The translations under genes and the position numbers were made by a program. Shown here piece by piece: positions 42,741 to 56,759 of a stretch of DNA of 64,000 bases. Source of the DNA: Isoetes taiwanensis (lineage: Eukaryota > Streptophyta > Lycopodiopsida > Isoetales > Isoetaceae). The stretch is taken from positions 20,982,833 through 21,046,832 of the forward strand of contig JAJEKV010000010.1 in the NCBI GenBank assembly GCA_021234155.1, read 5' to 3'. Within the stretch, counting starts at the first letter, position 1, and each line of letters opens with the position of its first letter. The notes under the pieces are model-generated. The model was given only the letters and a program-made list of their open reading frames with translations, searched no databases and was not told where the DNA came from.

Positions 42741-45474
42741 AAACCTCATGTGTACATGTTTATTTTTTTTGCAACAAAGCAACTACCATTCATTCCAAGT
42801 TGTTGGTGTACACCTTCAATTACAAATCGATAGATCTCTAAATATCAAGATCTTCATGGAAATAACCCCATTCAACAATCATAGCATCTTTAAGTATGGA
42901 TTAAGAAGACAAACATATAGAAAAAGTTACCCAAGAGATCAAGCCAATGGGACTTACAAAAATATGTTCAATCTGAAATATATTTTGCTTGCAAAAGTCC
43001 TGTGAAAATGCCAAATTAAAAAGGAAAGATGGGGCAAAGAAATAAATGACACCGCGAGATTACAAGATTGAATCAGTAGCCTTGCTCGAGACACGATCAA
43101 AATGGAGGATGTCCGTAGGTACATTGCGCTCACTAAAAAGTAAAAGTCCATTTGTCGAGAATTCCATAAAGGAATGAGCACATCCAATAAAACAACATGG
43201 AAAAGGACTTTGAAAATTGGGGCGAGAATAGTGCCTTTGTTCCCATCTCGCGTCCCTCTCATTTCTTTGGCTAAATGCAACCATTTTAGGACCTAGTCCC
43301 TATCCCTCAACTGGCTTCATCTGTAGATTATGTATGGCTTCTTGATTGCTTACCAATGGGGAGACATATAAGAGACAATATAAATCCCATTGTTCAGAAC
43401 TTCTTTTTTGGTCCTCAGCATAAGTCTTGTGAATTCACTGGCATTCTGATTTGTGAACAACTACAAGCACCAAGGTCCATTTCTCATCAACTACAATGGT
43501 TCATATGTGGCATGAGAGACCATTCCCTAATAAAACCCATGTCGCCAAGCCTCGTCTATCCTATGGGCAAGAATCATGAGGCAACAACACCTGGTTCAAG
43601 TCCCCTAGTCAAACGCACAAATTATCAAATACAATAACATTATTTGTTCAACATACGAGCAATGCTAGTCAATAGTCAACAGGCTTTATAATGTGTGGCA
43701 ATATTGGCCGGCCCTATTGTTCTTTTTAAATTTGATAGCTATGTCATAAATAGCTAGGCTTTGCATATATGTGTAAGGCATGTGGGATGTAAAAGTCCAC
43801 AAAAAATAAGTCACACATCATCGCTCTTAAATAGTCATGTTTCATTTTTTGTTCTTGTTTGGAACTTGTTACTTTTAAATGGAGGTTATTCTGAGACAAC
43901 CATGGCTAGAGCTCCTACCAAGTTTTGGTTCCTACTAACTCCAGATCCCCTGTTTTGCCATAGCCAGAAAACCTTACGAATGTGGTAGTTTGATGCCGAT
44001 TCAAAGAATCGGGCGTCCAATTCCTAAAACTTCGCCTTTAATTGTTGCTTACGATGCCGCAAATATTTATGGCTCGATTTTCAAATCTCTTTCTCCTTAC
44101 AAAGCTTGGGGTCCAATTTGTTTGATTTCACTAGCATTTTCTTCTTTCCACTTATAAAAGTTGGATTAACATAGCCACATGTTGGGCGGCTTCAAATTGA
44201 AAGATTTGATTGGCCTTGTCTTCAAAATAAAACGACATCGACGGGAATTTGTATCAACTTTCTTGGGGAGAACCAGGAGAGTAATATTAGTACATTGTAT
44301 ATTCCCTATCAAGTGGATCAATCCTTGATGACAAAGAGTCCAATCGTATCACTATTATCAAACATAATAAGAACAAAGTTTTTTGCCAACAACTTGATGG
44401 ATTGAAAAGAAGGAGTTGGAAGACGCTTTCAAAAGCCGAGATAACCAAATTTGAAACTCGCGGAAAAATCTAAATAGCCACTAGTAAAATATCAAGGATC
44501 CACAGTGAGGATAAGTTCAACACTTATTTAATATGACCTTGATGGTCCGTTCCCAACTAATGTGAATACAAGCTGGAACTATATTTTGACAATGAATAGT
44601 AAAATATGTCATCCCTGGAGGCAATTGTTGTTGAAGTTGAGCCGCCAAGCTTTTCAACATGTTCAAGGTTGTCGACACTCATCCTTACCCCTCTGCAGAT
44701 AACACTTGTAAAGCAACTATCCTGCCTTTCTAGATGCACTAGATATATCCTTACAAAACCAATCACTAAGTCTTTGATATGAAACTTTTGTAATGTAATC
44801 GATGACTTCCAAGAATCATCGTGGATTCTCTCAGAAAAGGCATCTTGAATTGTATTCAATATTGTTTCTTTCCAAAAAGATGTTTAACGTTAAATCCAAT
44901 TACCGTAAATCTCTGCCCCATGATAATAAACTTAGTCATTAACATCAAACCCGCATTCCCGTGATCATCCTATTACACATATCTACAATGTAGTTCAATC
45001 CCATTCTACATGCTCGACGCTTAAGCAGCCCAAATAAGCCCAAGTCTATATATGCACTACAACTAAGCTAGAGTGAATTGATATTTTAGGTTAGATTGCC
45101 TACTCATAAATCTCAACATGGAGTTCTTTAAAATATAAGCATGCTAAATAGCATACAAAAGTGGTTGTATTTTGTGTTTGAAAAATGTCTAAAGCTAAAA
45201 TGAAACATAGGTAGAGGAAAAGACTCCCATAGAGCATGTTAAGAAACTATTTGGTTCCTTTGATTTGTATGAAACATTGGTCTTGAAAATTTCTCCTAGC
45301 ATGATTTTGGGGTTTGAGAATGCGCAGATGAAATCATCATTTATGTGCATATAATAGCTTGGCTATCTGCATACCCCTTGTGTACAAAAACTATGTACGT
45401 AAGGGATTTATTCTCGTTGTTTACTTAATTTAACTTTTAAAAGCTCTAGGTCTGAACCTTTTGTAGATTTCACT

Positions 45475-45695
45475 TTGTCAATACTACATATATAACCTGT
45501 CTTCACATAGACAAGAAATTTATGGAGGTGGCTGAAGGAGGCCGCGACATTTCTCCCTGCTCTAACCTCGGGAAATCAAAATACCTAGCAAGTTTCCCTG
45601 CACTGTTTAGTAATGGATCGAGACAAAGATAATATGCACAAAATGTAAGGCATTCTTGAAGTATTTGAACACACATGATTTGAAACTGCTGTTGT
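45475..45695 (+). repeat. Diverged direct repeat, unit 1
   Basis: This shares ACATATATAAC, GACAAGAAATTTATGGAGG, AAGGAGGCCGC, GACATTTCTC and GTATTTGAACACACATGAT with 45872-46110, in the same order. Confidence 0.7.
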
Positions 45696-45871
45696 CTGCT
45701 GCCAAGTGATATCCGCCAAGATCAATGTGCACGCATGGATATATGGTATATATGTTAGCTTGGCGTATTCAAGCAATATCCCTCCTTCTTTTGGTCCCAT
45801 AAAAACCATATATGGAGGATAACTACTTTTTGCAAGTTTTAAGGCTAACTTTTGTATTCTTTTGCTTCTTG

Positions 45872-46110
45872 CCAATACCGCATATATAACTGTCTTAATT
45901 AACATATGTCTTAACATGACAAGAAATTATGGAGGTGGCCAAGGAGGCCGCTGACATTTCTCTTGTTCAACTCCGCTGAAATCAAACTTACCACAAGTTT
46001 CAGATCTGTTTATATTAATGGATTATGGAGACCGTGATAAAATGCAGAAAACAAAAGGTACTGTTAAGTATTTGAACACACATGATTTTAAAACCGTGTG
46101 GTTGTCTGAG
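45872..46110 (+). repeat. Diverged direct repeat, unit 2
   Basis: This is the partner of 45475-45695, offset by about 400 bp, with many point changes and small indels. It looks like an old tandem duplication. It has no coding content. Confidence 0.7.
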
Positions 46111-49100
46111 TTCTAATGCTCATAAGATAGATGGTTACTAGCCTCACTTTGATTGGTAGTTTTCTATCTGATGTCTAGATGGATATGTGAATTGTGGAAG
46201 CACTTAGCATATTTTATTGGGTGTTCAGATGGATACTCTTTTGGCTTTATTGATGTATTACCTATGAACGGAAAGTTAAGGCTCTATATTTACAAAAGCT
46301 ATGGTGCAGCGCATGCCCTCTGTCCCATATGATAGAAAAATTGTATGATAGAAAAGAAAGGGCATAATATGCAATCCGCAGGTTGCTCTACCCCGCTTGA
46401 ATGCTTGATAAGGACAGAATCGGCACTTTAAGTTAGTTCTTACAATCCAAACTGGCATCTCAGCATACCTGACCAGCCTTTTGGAAAATAGCAGATTATA
46501 AGATTGATCGCAATGCGCGACAGGCAAGAGCTTCCAAATTAAAGCGCTGCAAAATCAACCGCAGAAGCTTCCATCCGCGTCTTACTTCCGGTGCTTGAAT
46601 TTTAACACATGAAGCAAGAAACTGACTTCGATATGGCAATACTTCAGCAGGATTAACGGACTTTCAGTTAAACGGTTTGGCTAACATTCTGCCCTTTATA
46701 ACTAGCCATTCTATCTGTTGTGAAAAACTTGCTGACCCAAAATTCATTTTGTTTGGAGGAACGGTTCCATAGTACAATTAGTTCCAAATTAGAGCAAGTA
46801 AATCTATTGTTTTAAAACCATATCAGTCTATTAGTGCTGTCTACAGTAAGTTTTAAGTGTAGAATTTTCGGAACATTGTTGAAAATGGATAGCTTGGGAA
46901 GATATATAGGCTGAAGGATTTATCAAGTTCAGAAAATCAATAACCCATCCAAGGCGGGCACGAAAAAGCCTGAAATTAACGCCAGTAGCCTTGGCGTCAA
47001 CAAACAAGAGATCGGCTCAAAATCGCGACTTCAAAATCTAGATCGTCTTCAAATCACCGTGGAATCGAAGATGGAAGTTAGAAATAAGAGGCCGATCTTC
47101 AAAATAAGAAGCTCTTCTTTAAAACCCGAAGCTCTTCAATAAACAACCGGTCTTCAAAATCGGGAATCAAAACTAGTCTTCAAAATCGCACCGGTCTTCA
47201 AAATCTGAATCGGGGATCAAACCGGTCTTCAAAATCGGGTGATCGGTTTTCAAAAATCTACGGCCCTTCTATGACTTCAAGAATGCCCCGAAAAAAAAAC
47301 ATGCAACGTAAATAGAATTGCATAATTAAAAGATCTAAAGGATTAATTCTAGCCATAGACATTAATTTTAGGTTCATTATGAATGGTCCGTTAACGTAGA
47401 TAAAAAATATCATAAACTAATAATAGATATGGGGGATTCTATGGAAACCTCGCCAAGTTAGCAATATTGGAAACTAATAATAGATCCGGGGATTCTATGG
47501 AAACCCTCGCCAAGTTAGGGCAATATTAGAAACCTCCCCCTGGTTAATCTTGATGGAAACCTCCGAAGTTAGCAATGGAAACCTCCCGGTTCTCAAAGTC
47601 GGGAGGTTTCGATGAAAAATTTGGGAGGTTTCCATTTCTTTGGGGGACCTAACCAAATTGGGCGATATAATTTGAGCCGCCGGCCTCGGGAAAGCAGCTT
47701 TTTACGCGGGTCTCTCGCCGACGATTATGAGAGCAATCGAGCATCCGCTGTTCGATCTTAGGAGGTACAAATTTATTTCGCTTTTAATCTTTGTATTCAA
47801 GGGGAACCCAAAAATCAAGATGGAGAGCGAGCTTAAGCGGGAAGCCGACATGAAAATCTAGTATGTGCTTAGAGCTTGACTATATGGCCTCGCATTTGAT
47901 CCAATAATGACGACGAAAATGCCAAGTGGGGAATTCCAGAGCAAGATTTTAGTTTGAATTGGGAAATAGCATCTGGCAGAGCAGCAAGAATGCCTTCTCT
48001 AGAAGAGCAAGAAGTTGGTGCCATTCGCTTGCGCAATGAAGGAACTGCCGCAAAAGAGCTTTTTGAGTTTTTAAAGGGTTCACATTGCCGAAGATGAAGA
48101 CGATAATAGAACCTCGCCTCCCCTGCCTCGGGTTCTTCGTCGGATATTCTTGAAAATGATTACAAGTAAGTGGTAATTTAGAAGAAACAGAGGAACAAGA
48201 ATATGATCTTCTTCGCTTCCTATTTGTAATTGTCTTCTATTTGCCTAGAATGTAGGACTTTTGAGAAGCCTATAAAGGATATGTTAAAAATATGGAACTA
48301 GTTGTTTGAATTTATCCTAGTTGAGAGAGCCTCGATTCTTTCAAGTTTTCAAAATTCCCCGCACACATTTTGATAAGTTTCAAATGATTTCCTCTCGAAT
48401 CGCAAAGGAAGTAATAAGGTGATGGAAACGTGGCTCTTTGTTGCTTGCATGTCGCTTTTGATAGGATTTTGCGCATTTGTGCGTATGAATGCTTATGCTT
48501 CACAAGATTCTGCTTGTGAAGGATTAACTTATGTAGACAAGAATGCATTGTTTATTTAAAGATAAAAGCATAGTGTGTTGTCGTGATGGATTACAGTGGA
48601 AAGGGGTAGATGCTGGGGTAATCTTATAGATACACTGATTGTGTTAGCATCTTTCCATGTCATACTCTCTAGATGACTAAACATGCCATATGTTGCTGAC
48701 ATGGCTCTACTATAAAGCCATAGTCATGCCTTTCTAGATTTATTCAGTTCTCTCACTAGTGTAGCTACTTCGTGTATCTCATTTGCCTTCTTGCATATTC
48801 ACTCCACATCTTCAGATTGCTTGAAAATCTAGGAAAAGGTATGATGTAGAAAGGTCCATGGGCATTAATGCTAGTGTCACAGTGGGAGGTGGTCATGGTT
48901 TTTGGTATGAACTAACCTGCTGCGGTGTAGATTGTACAATTTGACATCATGGAATGACAGGGTCCGAACACCATTTAGGGAATGAATATTCAAATAAAGG
49001 GCATAATCATGGTTTAAAGTTGACTTAGGTTAAATGTAATTTTCATAACAATGAGTGTCTTTGTTTAGAAAATGATTAGAAATAAGTGGTAATTTAGAAG

Positions 49101-49529
49101 GAACAGGGGGATGCATGTGTTGATAATTCCTTTGTCTACACTTCGTGTTTGGTAGCATGTGTATCACATATGTTTGAGTTTTGCCTTTTGTTTGTTTGCC
49201 TACATGACTTATTTGTCGCTTTTATCCTCTTTAGTGGCCCCAAGCAAAGTTCCAAGAAGGGAGGAGGTAGCTCCCGGTAGACAAGAGACCACCTAAAGAC
49301 GCCCCACTAATTTGACATGATTGGGGGATTGAAGCAAGATGAATTGGAGAAGTTCAAGCTCAGATAGAGAAAATTTTGACTTATCACACCAAAGAACAAA
49401 AGCCCTTAGTTATAAAAAAGCAGTAAGCTCTTTTAAAAGGGTTAGATCAAAGTATAGTACTAGAGTTGCATGGTTTGATGTGTTGGAATGATTTAATTTT
49501 CCTTCTAATTAATGAAGGAACCGACTCGA

Positions 49530-52500
49530 GTGTTGCGTTGTAAAATTTATCAAGGTTACCAACATTGATGGAGACCTAAGAAGAAAATGAGGTTATAAAG
49601 GATGACGAGGATGAAAACTTGACGCTTACAAGGTTTTCCAAGAAACATCGAGGTTGTTTGATTTTTGCATTCTTTTATATTCTTGTTTGATTTTGTATAT
49701 TATGGGCTTATTGCTACAAATATATAGAAGCTAGATATTGAGCACAAATATTTGCCACAAAGAAATCCATTTCCCATGAACTGCCCCGGAATCTGACGTC
49801 TGACTCATCCCGATATTGAAGTCCATGTGATTTCCCTTGATGAACCCAAATGGGTTCATTCAGACACTTTTGAAATTCTATTATAGCTCCTGATAAAGAA
49901 TTTGTCTACATACTCACAATATGTTGTCATCCATGAGTGTACATATAAGGAAAAATATATGAAAAATATAGAAAGCTTCTATTACCAGCCATAATGTGGA
50001 GTCGAATGCAAAGGGGTCAAGTTTATTCTCAAAGTCTTTAACATTTCTCACATTATTTTGCAAATATGATTTTTCCTAGGAATTCTAATTCTTCCATCTT
50101 GTAATTCATGATATGAAAATCTATCACAAGAAGAATTAAAAAATCTATGGTAGAATTTTCGAAAATAATTCCTTAAAGTTTGAAGTTCAAAAGTTCTTTA
50201 TGGACCCAAATAGGTCCCTCGAGGGTCAAAATTTTGAAAATTCATAGTACTACTCCACTTTTTGAAAAAATGAAATCCATTTAGCAAGACATGTAGTACT
50301 TAGTATCTACTTCCATTGAAAAATAATAGTACCTTCACATTCTTATTCTATTTCAAATATCATGGATATGAAATGGTTCCTGGATGTCTATTTTTCAGAA
50401 ATTCCTTAGGGACCCGACTGGGTCTCTCAAGGATTGAAATTATAATTTGCTCATTGATATATCAAATTTTTATGAAATCACATGAAATTTGAAAAATGAG
50501 TAGCATTTGTAGGCTATGTTCATAGAAAATTAATGTTATCTTGAAATTTGTATTCCATGTTGAGTGTCATGAGATTATATCATATCATCGAAACCATTGA
50601 ATTGAGTGTATTTCAAGGTGCGATTTATGCCAAACTTGTGAAGAATTTTATTTTGTCATTGAATATGGTGGTACAACTTCGAGTTAATCTTACAATTCAT
50701 GTGTTCATATTTAAAATCTCATAAGTATCATGAAGAACTAGTCCCTAATATGGAGAAGGGATTGAAGGACCCATACGGGTTGATGAACCCAAACAGGTCC
50801 CTGAGACAACTCTAGTGTTAAATCCTCTGAATTTTTCCGTTTCGGAGGCATTTACTCGCATGTGCTTTGCAGGCTATCTACTTGTATTAGTTGTGGAGGC
50901 ACAGAGTTCCTTTGCGATAAAAGATCTATAAGGAATGATCCTATATAATTTAGTTTGTACTTCCTGTTCTGCCTCCTCGTATACTTAATGTTTAGTCTGA
51001 TAATTGTAACGTGAAAACCTTAATAGCACTTAATTACATTCACCACAAATAACGAAGTCATAAACAGAGTGTACTTTTCAAGATGTTCTGATTTAATTGT
51101 GAAAGAAAATATATATGGTACTATGATTTGCAGTAAAGCTGCAAGTGAGCTAGAGAACACTGTAGGTGCACACTGGTACTCCATCTAAGATCAACTTTAT
51201 GAGTTCCGACAGGAATGGAGAACCATCATAGTTAGTACCCGACCATACAGTAAAGTCGTTGATATCATATTTTTGTCTTATCAATAAGCTCATGTGAAGG
51301 TAGTTTATACCTAGATTCATAGGGGTTTCTCTTTGTCTAGATATTAGCCTTTTGTTCTTCATAGAAATGGGATCTTAGCTTTTTATTTCGTTTAATAGTG
51401 GACACATTATTGGATTTAGCAGCTGCAGCTTTCATGGTGGCATTGCAAATTAGGCATCTCCTGATAATGCCGGCTGCATGCACATTTCTGTTGCCACTGT
51501 CCTTGTCAATTTGCCTAGGTGCTTATGCCCCCTTCACCTTGCACTGGGTGCAACATTGATGTGCATGGGCATTGCTTAGTGCTTAGTCATTTGTTATTCT
51601 ATAGTTAACTAATGAAAGGCTGCACAAGGGTTGGGGTAGGCACATTCTATTTTGAGAATTCTACTCTTTAAAGTCTTGTACCGCTGATAAAGATAAATTT
51701 TGATTTATGCTATTCTTATGGAGGGCAGTAGGTACCTCTTGTTGACCCATAAGGATAGTACATCTAGCCCCACTAATTTGACCATCTTGACTACTCAAAA
51801 CCCTCACGTCAAAATAGCTCTGCTGTGGGCATTAAATTTGTACTAATCAATGTGATGTTCTAACTCAAACCCATTACTGTTATGCCCAGTGAATATTGTA
51901 GCTTGATACGCGTTATACTCTGGATTTTTTTCACTTTGAATAAGCGTATATGCAAAGTTCGGAGGAGCTAGATAGGAATTTTAAATGTTGAAATCGAAGG
52001 GGATGATTCCTTTCTTAAATGCCATTTCTAACCTACACTTGTCATTTTTGAAAATTTTTACTTTACAACATACATGTGTTAGACGGGAAGATGCATGACC
52101 TATAAAGACCTAAATGCATTGTTTTCCATATCGACTGATTTTAGATTGAAGTTGCAAACATTGATCATCTAAATGCAAAAAATGAATTTTATTTTGCATA
52201 AAAGGATCATCTCAACTAATGCACCCTCTGTTAAGGATGCAGAATTGAACCTCCCAAATCGTGTCCCTGTTAAAAGGCACAGAACCAAGAAGATGCCAAG
52301 GAGTGTACATGCTGCCATTTGAAGCGGAAGGTATGCCCTCTTCAACATGCCCTGTTTATAAAAATCTGGTTTAGGGCAATGGAGTATTGGAAATGGTTTA
52401 GGCCAATGGACTATTGCAAATGGACTATCCCTGCTGGTAGCAGATTCCATGAATTATAGAGATATGGTTGCCTTCCAATGAGACAGATTTCGGTGCCGCA

Positions 52501-53760
52501 TCCGATGAGATGACAGGGAGTAGCATCTACACTCATCGTCGATGTCTAATGAGAGTCTAGACCCTGCCTCATAAGAAGTTTGCTGTTGGCTTGGAATAAC
52601 ACATGGCTAGAATTTTGTTAGCTGTCGTAGGATCCTTTAAGATCTCCCTTTCACATTGAATTATTAGGCTTATTTGTTCCAATCAACTCACTTTTATTCA
52701 AGACATGCACTTACCCTTTTTGTCCTTGGTAGATGTCTAGCAGGCCTATAAAATGCTAGGAGTTTTGGCATGTTTTTCTATCATATGCAATAGATAGGTA
52801 AAACATTGCTTACAGCCCTTCGACGACATGCTTGAAGTGTGAGAAGTGAAAACAAAATTCTGTGTCAAATGCTGTGAATAGTTGGTTGTTGAGTTCCTGT
52901 CTACCCATGAATTGCCTTTCATTCTATCAAGTCCCAGGGATGCGCTCTCAGTCTTGCATGTAGGTAGCATTTCTTTATGCCTTTTCTTTCTTGAAGAGCC
53001 ATTGAATTTAGTGTACCCTGAACTTAAGGATCTTTTCTTTAATTGAGCTTCCCTACTTTAAGAGTTTTTATCATTTTATCATGTTGGCTTGCAATGACAC
53101 ATGGCTTTAACGCATGGCTTTCTTTGCATGTAGTTTAAAGCTTTAGATCACATTGGCAAAAAAGGTGGAAGGAAGAACATGGAGGAAAAAAGGCAAATGA
53201 AGGTAGCTTGTTGTAATCTTAATTGAGTCACAAATTTCGCTTATTTTTTAAGGTGTTTCATTGGTCTAACAAGAGGATAAAAAGGTTACTAATGACATTT
53301 TTCTCGTTTCAGGAGTAAAAGAAAGAGAAAAGTAAGAGCATGGACGTGCATGAAGATATTCAAGCTGATGCTGATCATTTAGAGTTCAAAGCAGAGGTAG
53401 CCGCTCGTGTTAATCATTTTGGGTTCGATATAGAGGGTGCGAAGTCGGATTGTAATGAGTTTGACGGTTTTAGGATTGGAGGGCAGGGGAGGTGACAACC
53501 CCACTAAGGTTGGTCAAGAAGGTGATGATGGAGGCGTGCTTTACAGAGGTAGAGGTAGATGAGCAGACATTGTTGAAGTCAATAATGCTGGTACGCCTGA
53601 TTTGGCACAGAAAGGGATAAAGAAAAAGAAGCAGAAGAAGAAAAACAAGAAGAAATTCAAGAAGTTCAAGGGGAGAAACTGGAGTGCTGTTTTTGGTGAT
53701 GCTACTGCTGCTCAAAATACTGCCCAGTACAAATTACTTCAAACGCGCAGCTGATTCTCG
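49530..53760 (+). pseudogene. Decayed TNP1-like gene, duplicate copy
   Basis: This is the duplicate of 18048-22270. It carries the same K-A-L-D-H-I-G-K-K-G exon (about 53,135-53,204) and the same stop after the downstream acceptor. It differs from the first copy by an extra T and G near 53,470-53,490. Confidence 0.45.
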
Positions 53761-55345
53761 AACAGAATTTTCTTCTTTACTAGACTTGGAATTGAGCAAG
53801 ACTTACTGATGAAATTTTTTTGGCATGCTTTGCAGCGAGGATCCTCTATCAACGTCTTAGTTAAGAAGGTTGTAACATTCACCTATAATATAAAATATTC
53901 TCTTAGCCTTAAGCGTGTATTCGTTTTCTTTAAATGCTCTCTCTCTATCCTTGTTCTCTTTTTATAAAAGGCTTAAATCACCATATAAATATTTCTGATT
54001 TTTATTTATTCTTATTTTCCCTTCTCTAGTTTTGCTTACTCTGTTTTACAGCAGAACTTGAACGGTTTGAAGTGTTTTACAGCAGAATTGAACTTCATTT
54101 TTTTTTTTTGTCGAATATTTTAGTTATGTAGCCAATCGGCAGCCGCTTCAAGATGCATGCTATTAGATGTATTAAGGCTTCTGAGAGGGTATGCAGAGCA
54201 TATGTTTGCATCAGATTTAGAGTTCTCATTTCATGTCACAGGGCTATGTAAGCAACAATTGACAGAAGCAATTGATCAGCTCTAAAGGCGATCGTAAACA
54301 GGATGTAAATACTTACATCTTTTATGGGTCTGCAGTAAAACAAGGGCACTTTTAGAAGGGAAACTTATTCATTATCATATCAAGAGCCATGATTTAGGAT
54401 CTAAATTGGCTGGTAATTACCACAAACACGTGTAGTGAAATACCACGCAGATCTAGTGACCATAATCTGAATGATAATGAAAGCTAACCATGCACACCAT
54501 GCACATTTCTCTATTTTCGGGAAATATGCACAATATGGCATTAGGTTATGCCACCTTGTAGTTATGACCTTGGTAATATGAGAAGTTCGAGCGCATGTGC
54601 AATGGTTCAGTTTTTACCATAAACAGGTCGGAATTTTTGACTTTGAATGCGCCTTTATCTGCAAAGTTTGGAGCAGCTACACAGGGATTTTAAATGTTGA
54701 ACCTAAGGGGAGGACTCCATTTCGTGAATGTCATTTCTAATCTACAGTTGCCATTTCTCAAATCTTATCTTTAATGCATACATATGTTATTCGAGAAGAT
54801 GCACGACCTAGAAAGATTCAAACACATTGTTTTCTCCATCGACTGATTTTGGTTTGAAGTGTTGACACAATACTTCATGCTATGTAGATGATAACAGTCA
54901 TATGAGAGCATTGGAGCCTAAGCCAATCCTAGATAATATGGAGCCTAAGCCAACCATTGGTCATTTCCTACCTTGTGTACTGAGCTTGGTGCAAATAGTT
55001 TGACTCAACTCGACATCTGAAGGTGGGTGAGATACAAGGTTCTTATATCATGGATTCAATGTTAACTGAACTTGCAGCAAATAACCACTTTAAACAACTC
55101 TACTTGCATTATAAACCCTAATAGTGGAGTTATGAGAAAAATGTCGAACATATTAACCAAAAATTTGATGGAGGATATGGCGACGCAAATACTGTTGAAA
55201 ATTCTGATGCATATTGTGACGTTTAATTTGACGAAAATTGTGATGAAATATTTGACAAATAATCATGTGTAATTCTGATGTATAATACGATGAATATTTT
55301 GATGAAAATATTGATGAACATTGTGAGAAAAAATTCATGGAATTT

Positions 55346-56046
55346 TTTTTTTTTGAAGAACGACAAACTTTATTGAAACTCCAAGCCAAAAAGCAAAATA
55401 CAAATGCAGGGGGGAATAAAGTCTCAGAGGATAATCATGATCCACTGAGTAGAACCACCAGCCTATGTATAAGACAGCACACTCAAGTAGGACTCAAATA
55501 TCAACTGTCGCTTGGCAGGGGCAAGCGAATGCCTTAGCGATTCTAGCTTGTGCGTCCTGGAGGACAATTGCAGGAGGAATATCCAAACCGTGAAAGATAC
55601 CGCAGGTCTTACGCACTTCCGGATGGACCACAACAACCATCCCCGATGCTAAATGAAATGCTTGGCTCCATAACTTACTCCAAGCATCCTGATAAATAGC
55701 CGAAACACTTGCGACTTGTCAATGTCACATGAAAAGAGAAAGCGACCAAAACCAAACGGTGGAGATGGACACATAAAAGAAACAATGCTCAATGGTCTCG
55801 TCCCTTTGATTGCACAAAGGCGGCGAGTCGACACTTCGAGGATCAAATCGTGGACAAGCACGTTCACGCGAGGGCATCTATGAAGAATCGCCACCAAAGC
55901 ACATACCTTAGGATGGAGTAGTTTATCCCAAGCCCAAGTCCACATACGTCTCCAACTAGGAGGTGAAAGCTGAAGGGACCACCTAGTGGATGGCGGAAGG
56001 ATATCACTATTGACAAGCAGCTTATACATAGAGTTCACAAGCCTAA
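55346..56046 (-). mobile_element. 5'-truncated LINE fragment, duplicate copy
   Basis: This is the duplicate of 23872-24575. The reading frame is disturbed after H-P-K-V by several small changes near 55,720-55,900, mostly at CTG/CAG/CCG positions, so the zinc motif is no longer readable in one frame. Confidence 0.85.
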
Positions 56047-56759
56047 AGTTTGAAGAGAAATCGATGCTTTTTAATAAAAAAATTGTGACGCAAGAACCGG
56101 CACAAAATTTGATGATTTTTCGTTAGATAATATCCGTCCGAGATATGCCAAACATATGAGTGTGGGCCGATCACTGTTTTGTGAAGGGTTTCCAATTCCT
56201 ATTAGAGGAGAGCTTTCAAAAAAGTAGTATCATGCACAAGGAAGTAAAAGAATATTGAGGATATCTAAGGAATTTTAGAGAATCTAAGAGAATATTGATG
56301 AAATCCAATGAGATCTTAGAGAATGTGAGATGATGTCAAGAATCTTGAGAGAATTTAAGAGAATTTTGATGGAATCTTAGGAAATCAACAAGGATCTTGA
56401 TGGCACTTTCAGAAAAATGTTGAAGGAATCTTAGGCATGTAGAGGAATCTTAAGGGAATCTTCAGTATGCCTTGTAAGCATAATCCATCAAAACACAAGC
56501 CATAGATGTATGTTGAAGTTTCTTATGTTGAAGGGTTTTTTTTGCACCACTTTCAATAGACACAATTCAAATCAATAAATGAGCCGATAAAGAGAAATGC
56601 TCATGACAGCTTTGGTCGTCGTGATATATTTCTTGTAATGGTATTATAGCCTTATCCCTTTTTCTCTGGCCCTTTCACTATCGACCTGTCCCTCAAGCCT
56701 ATTGGTCTCCGTGGACGTTAAAAAAATTATTCTATTCTATTCTATTCTATTGTAATAGA

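Larger units (their letters stand above)
42745..46990. other. Unassigned sequence
   Basis: No convincing gene. It contains one local diverged direct repeat (45475-46110) and only short ORFs. Confidence 0.4.
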
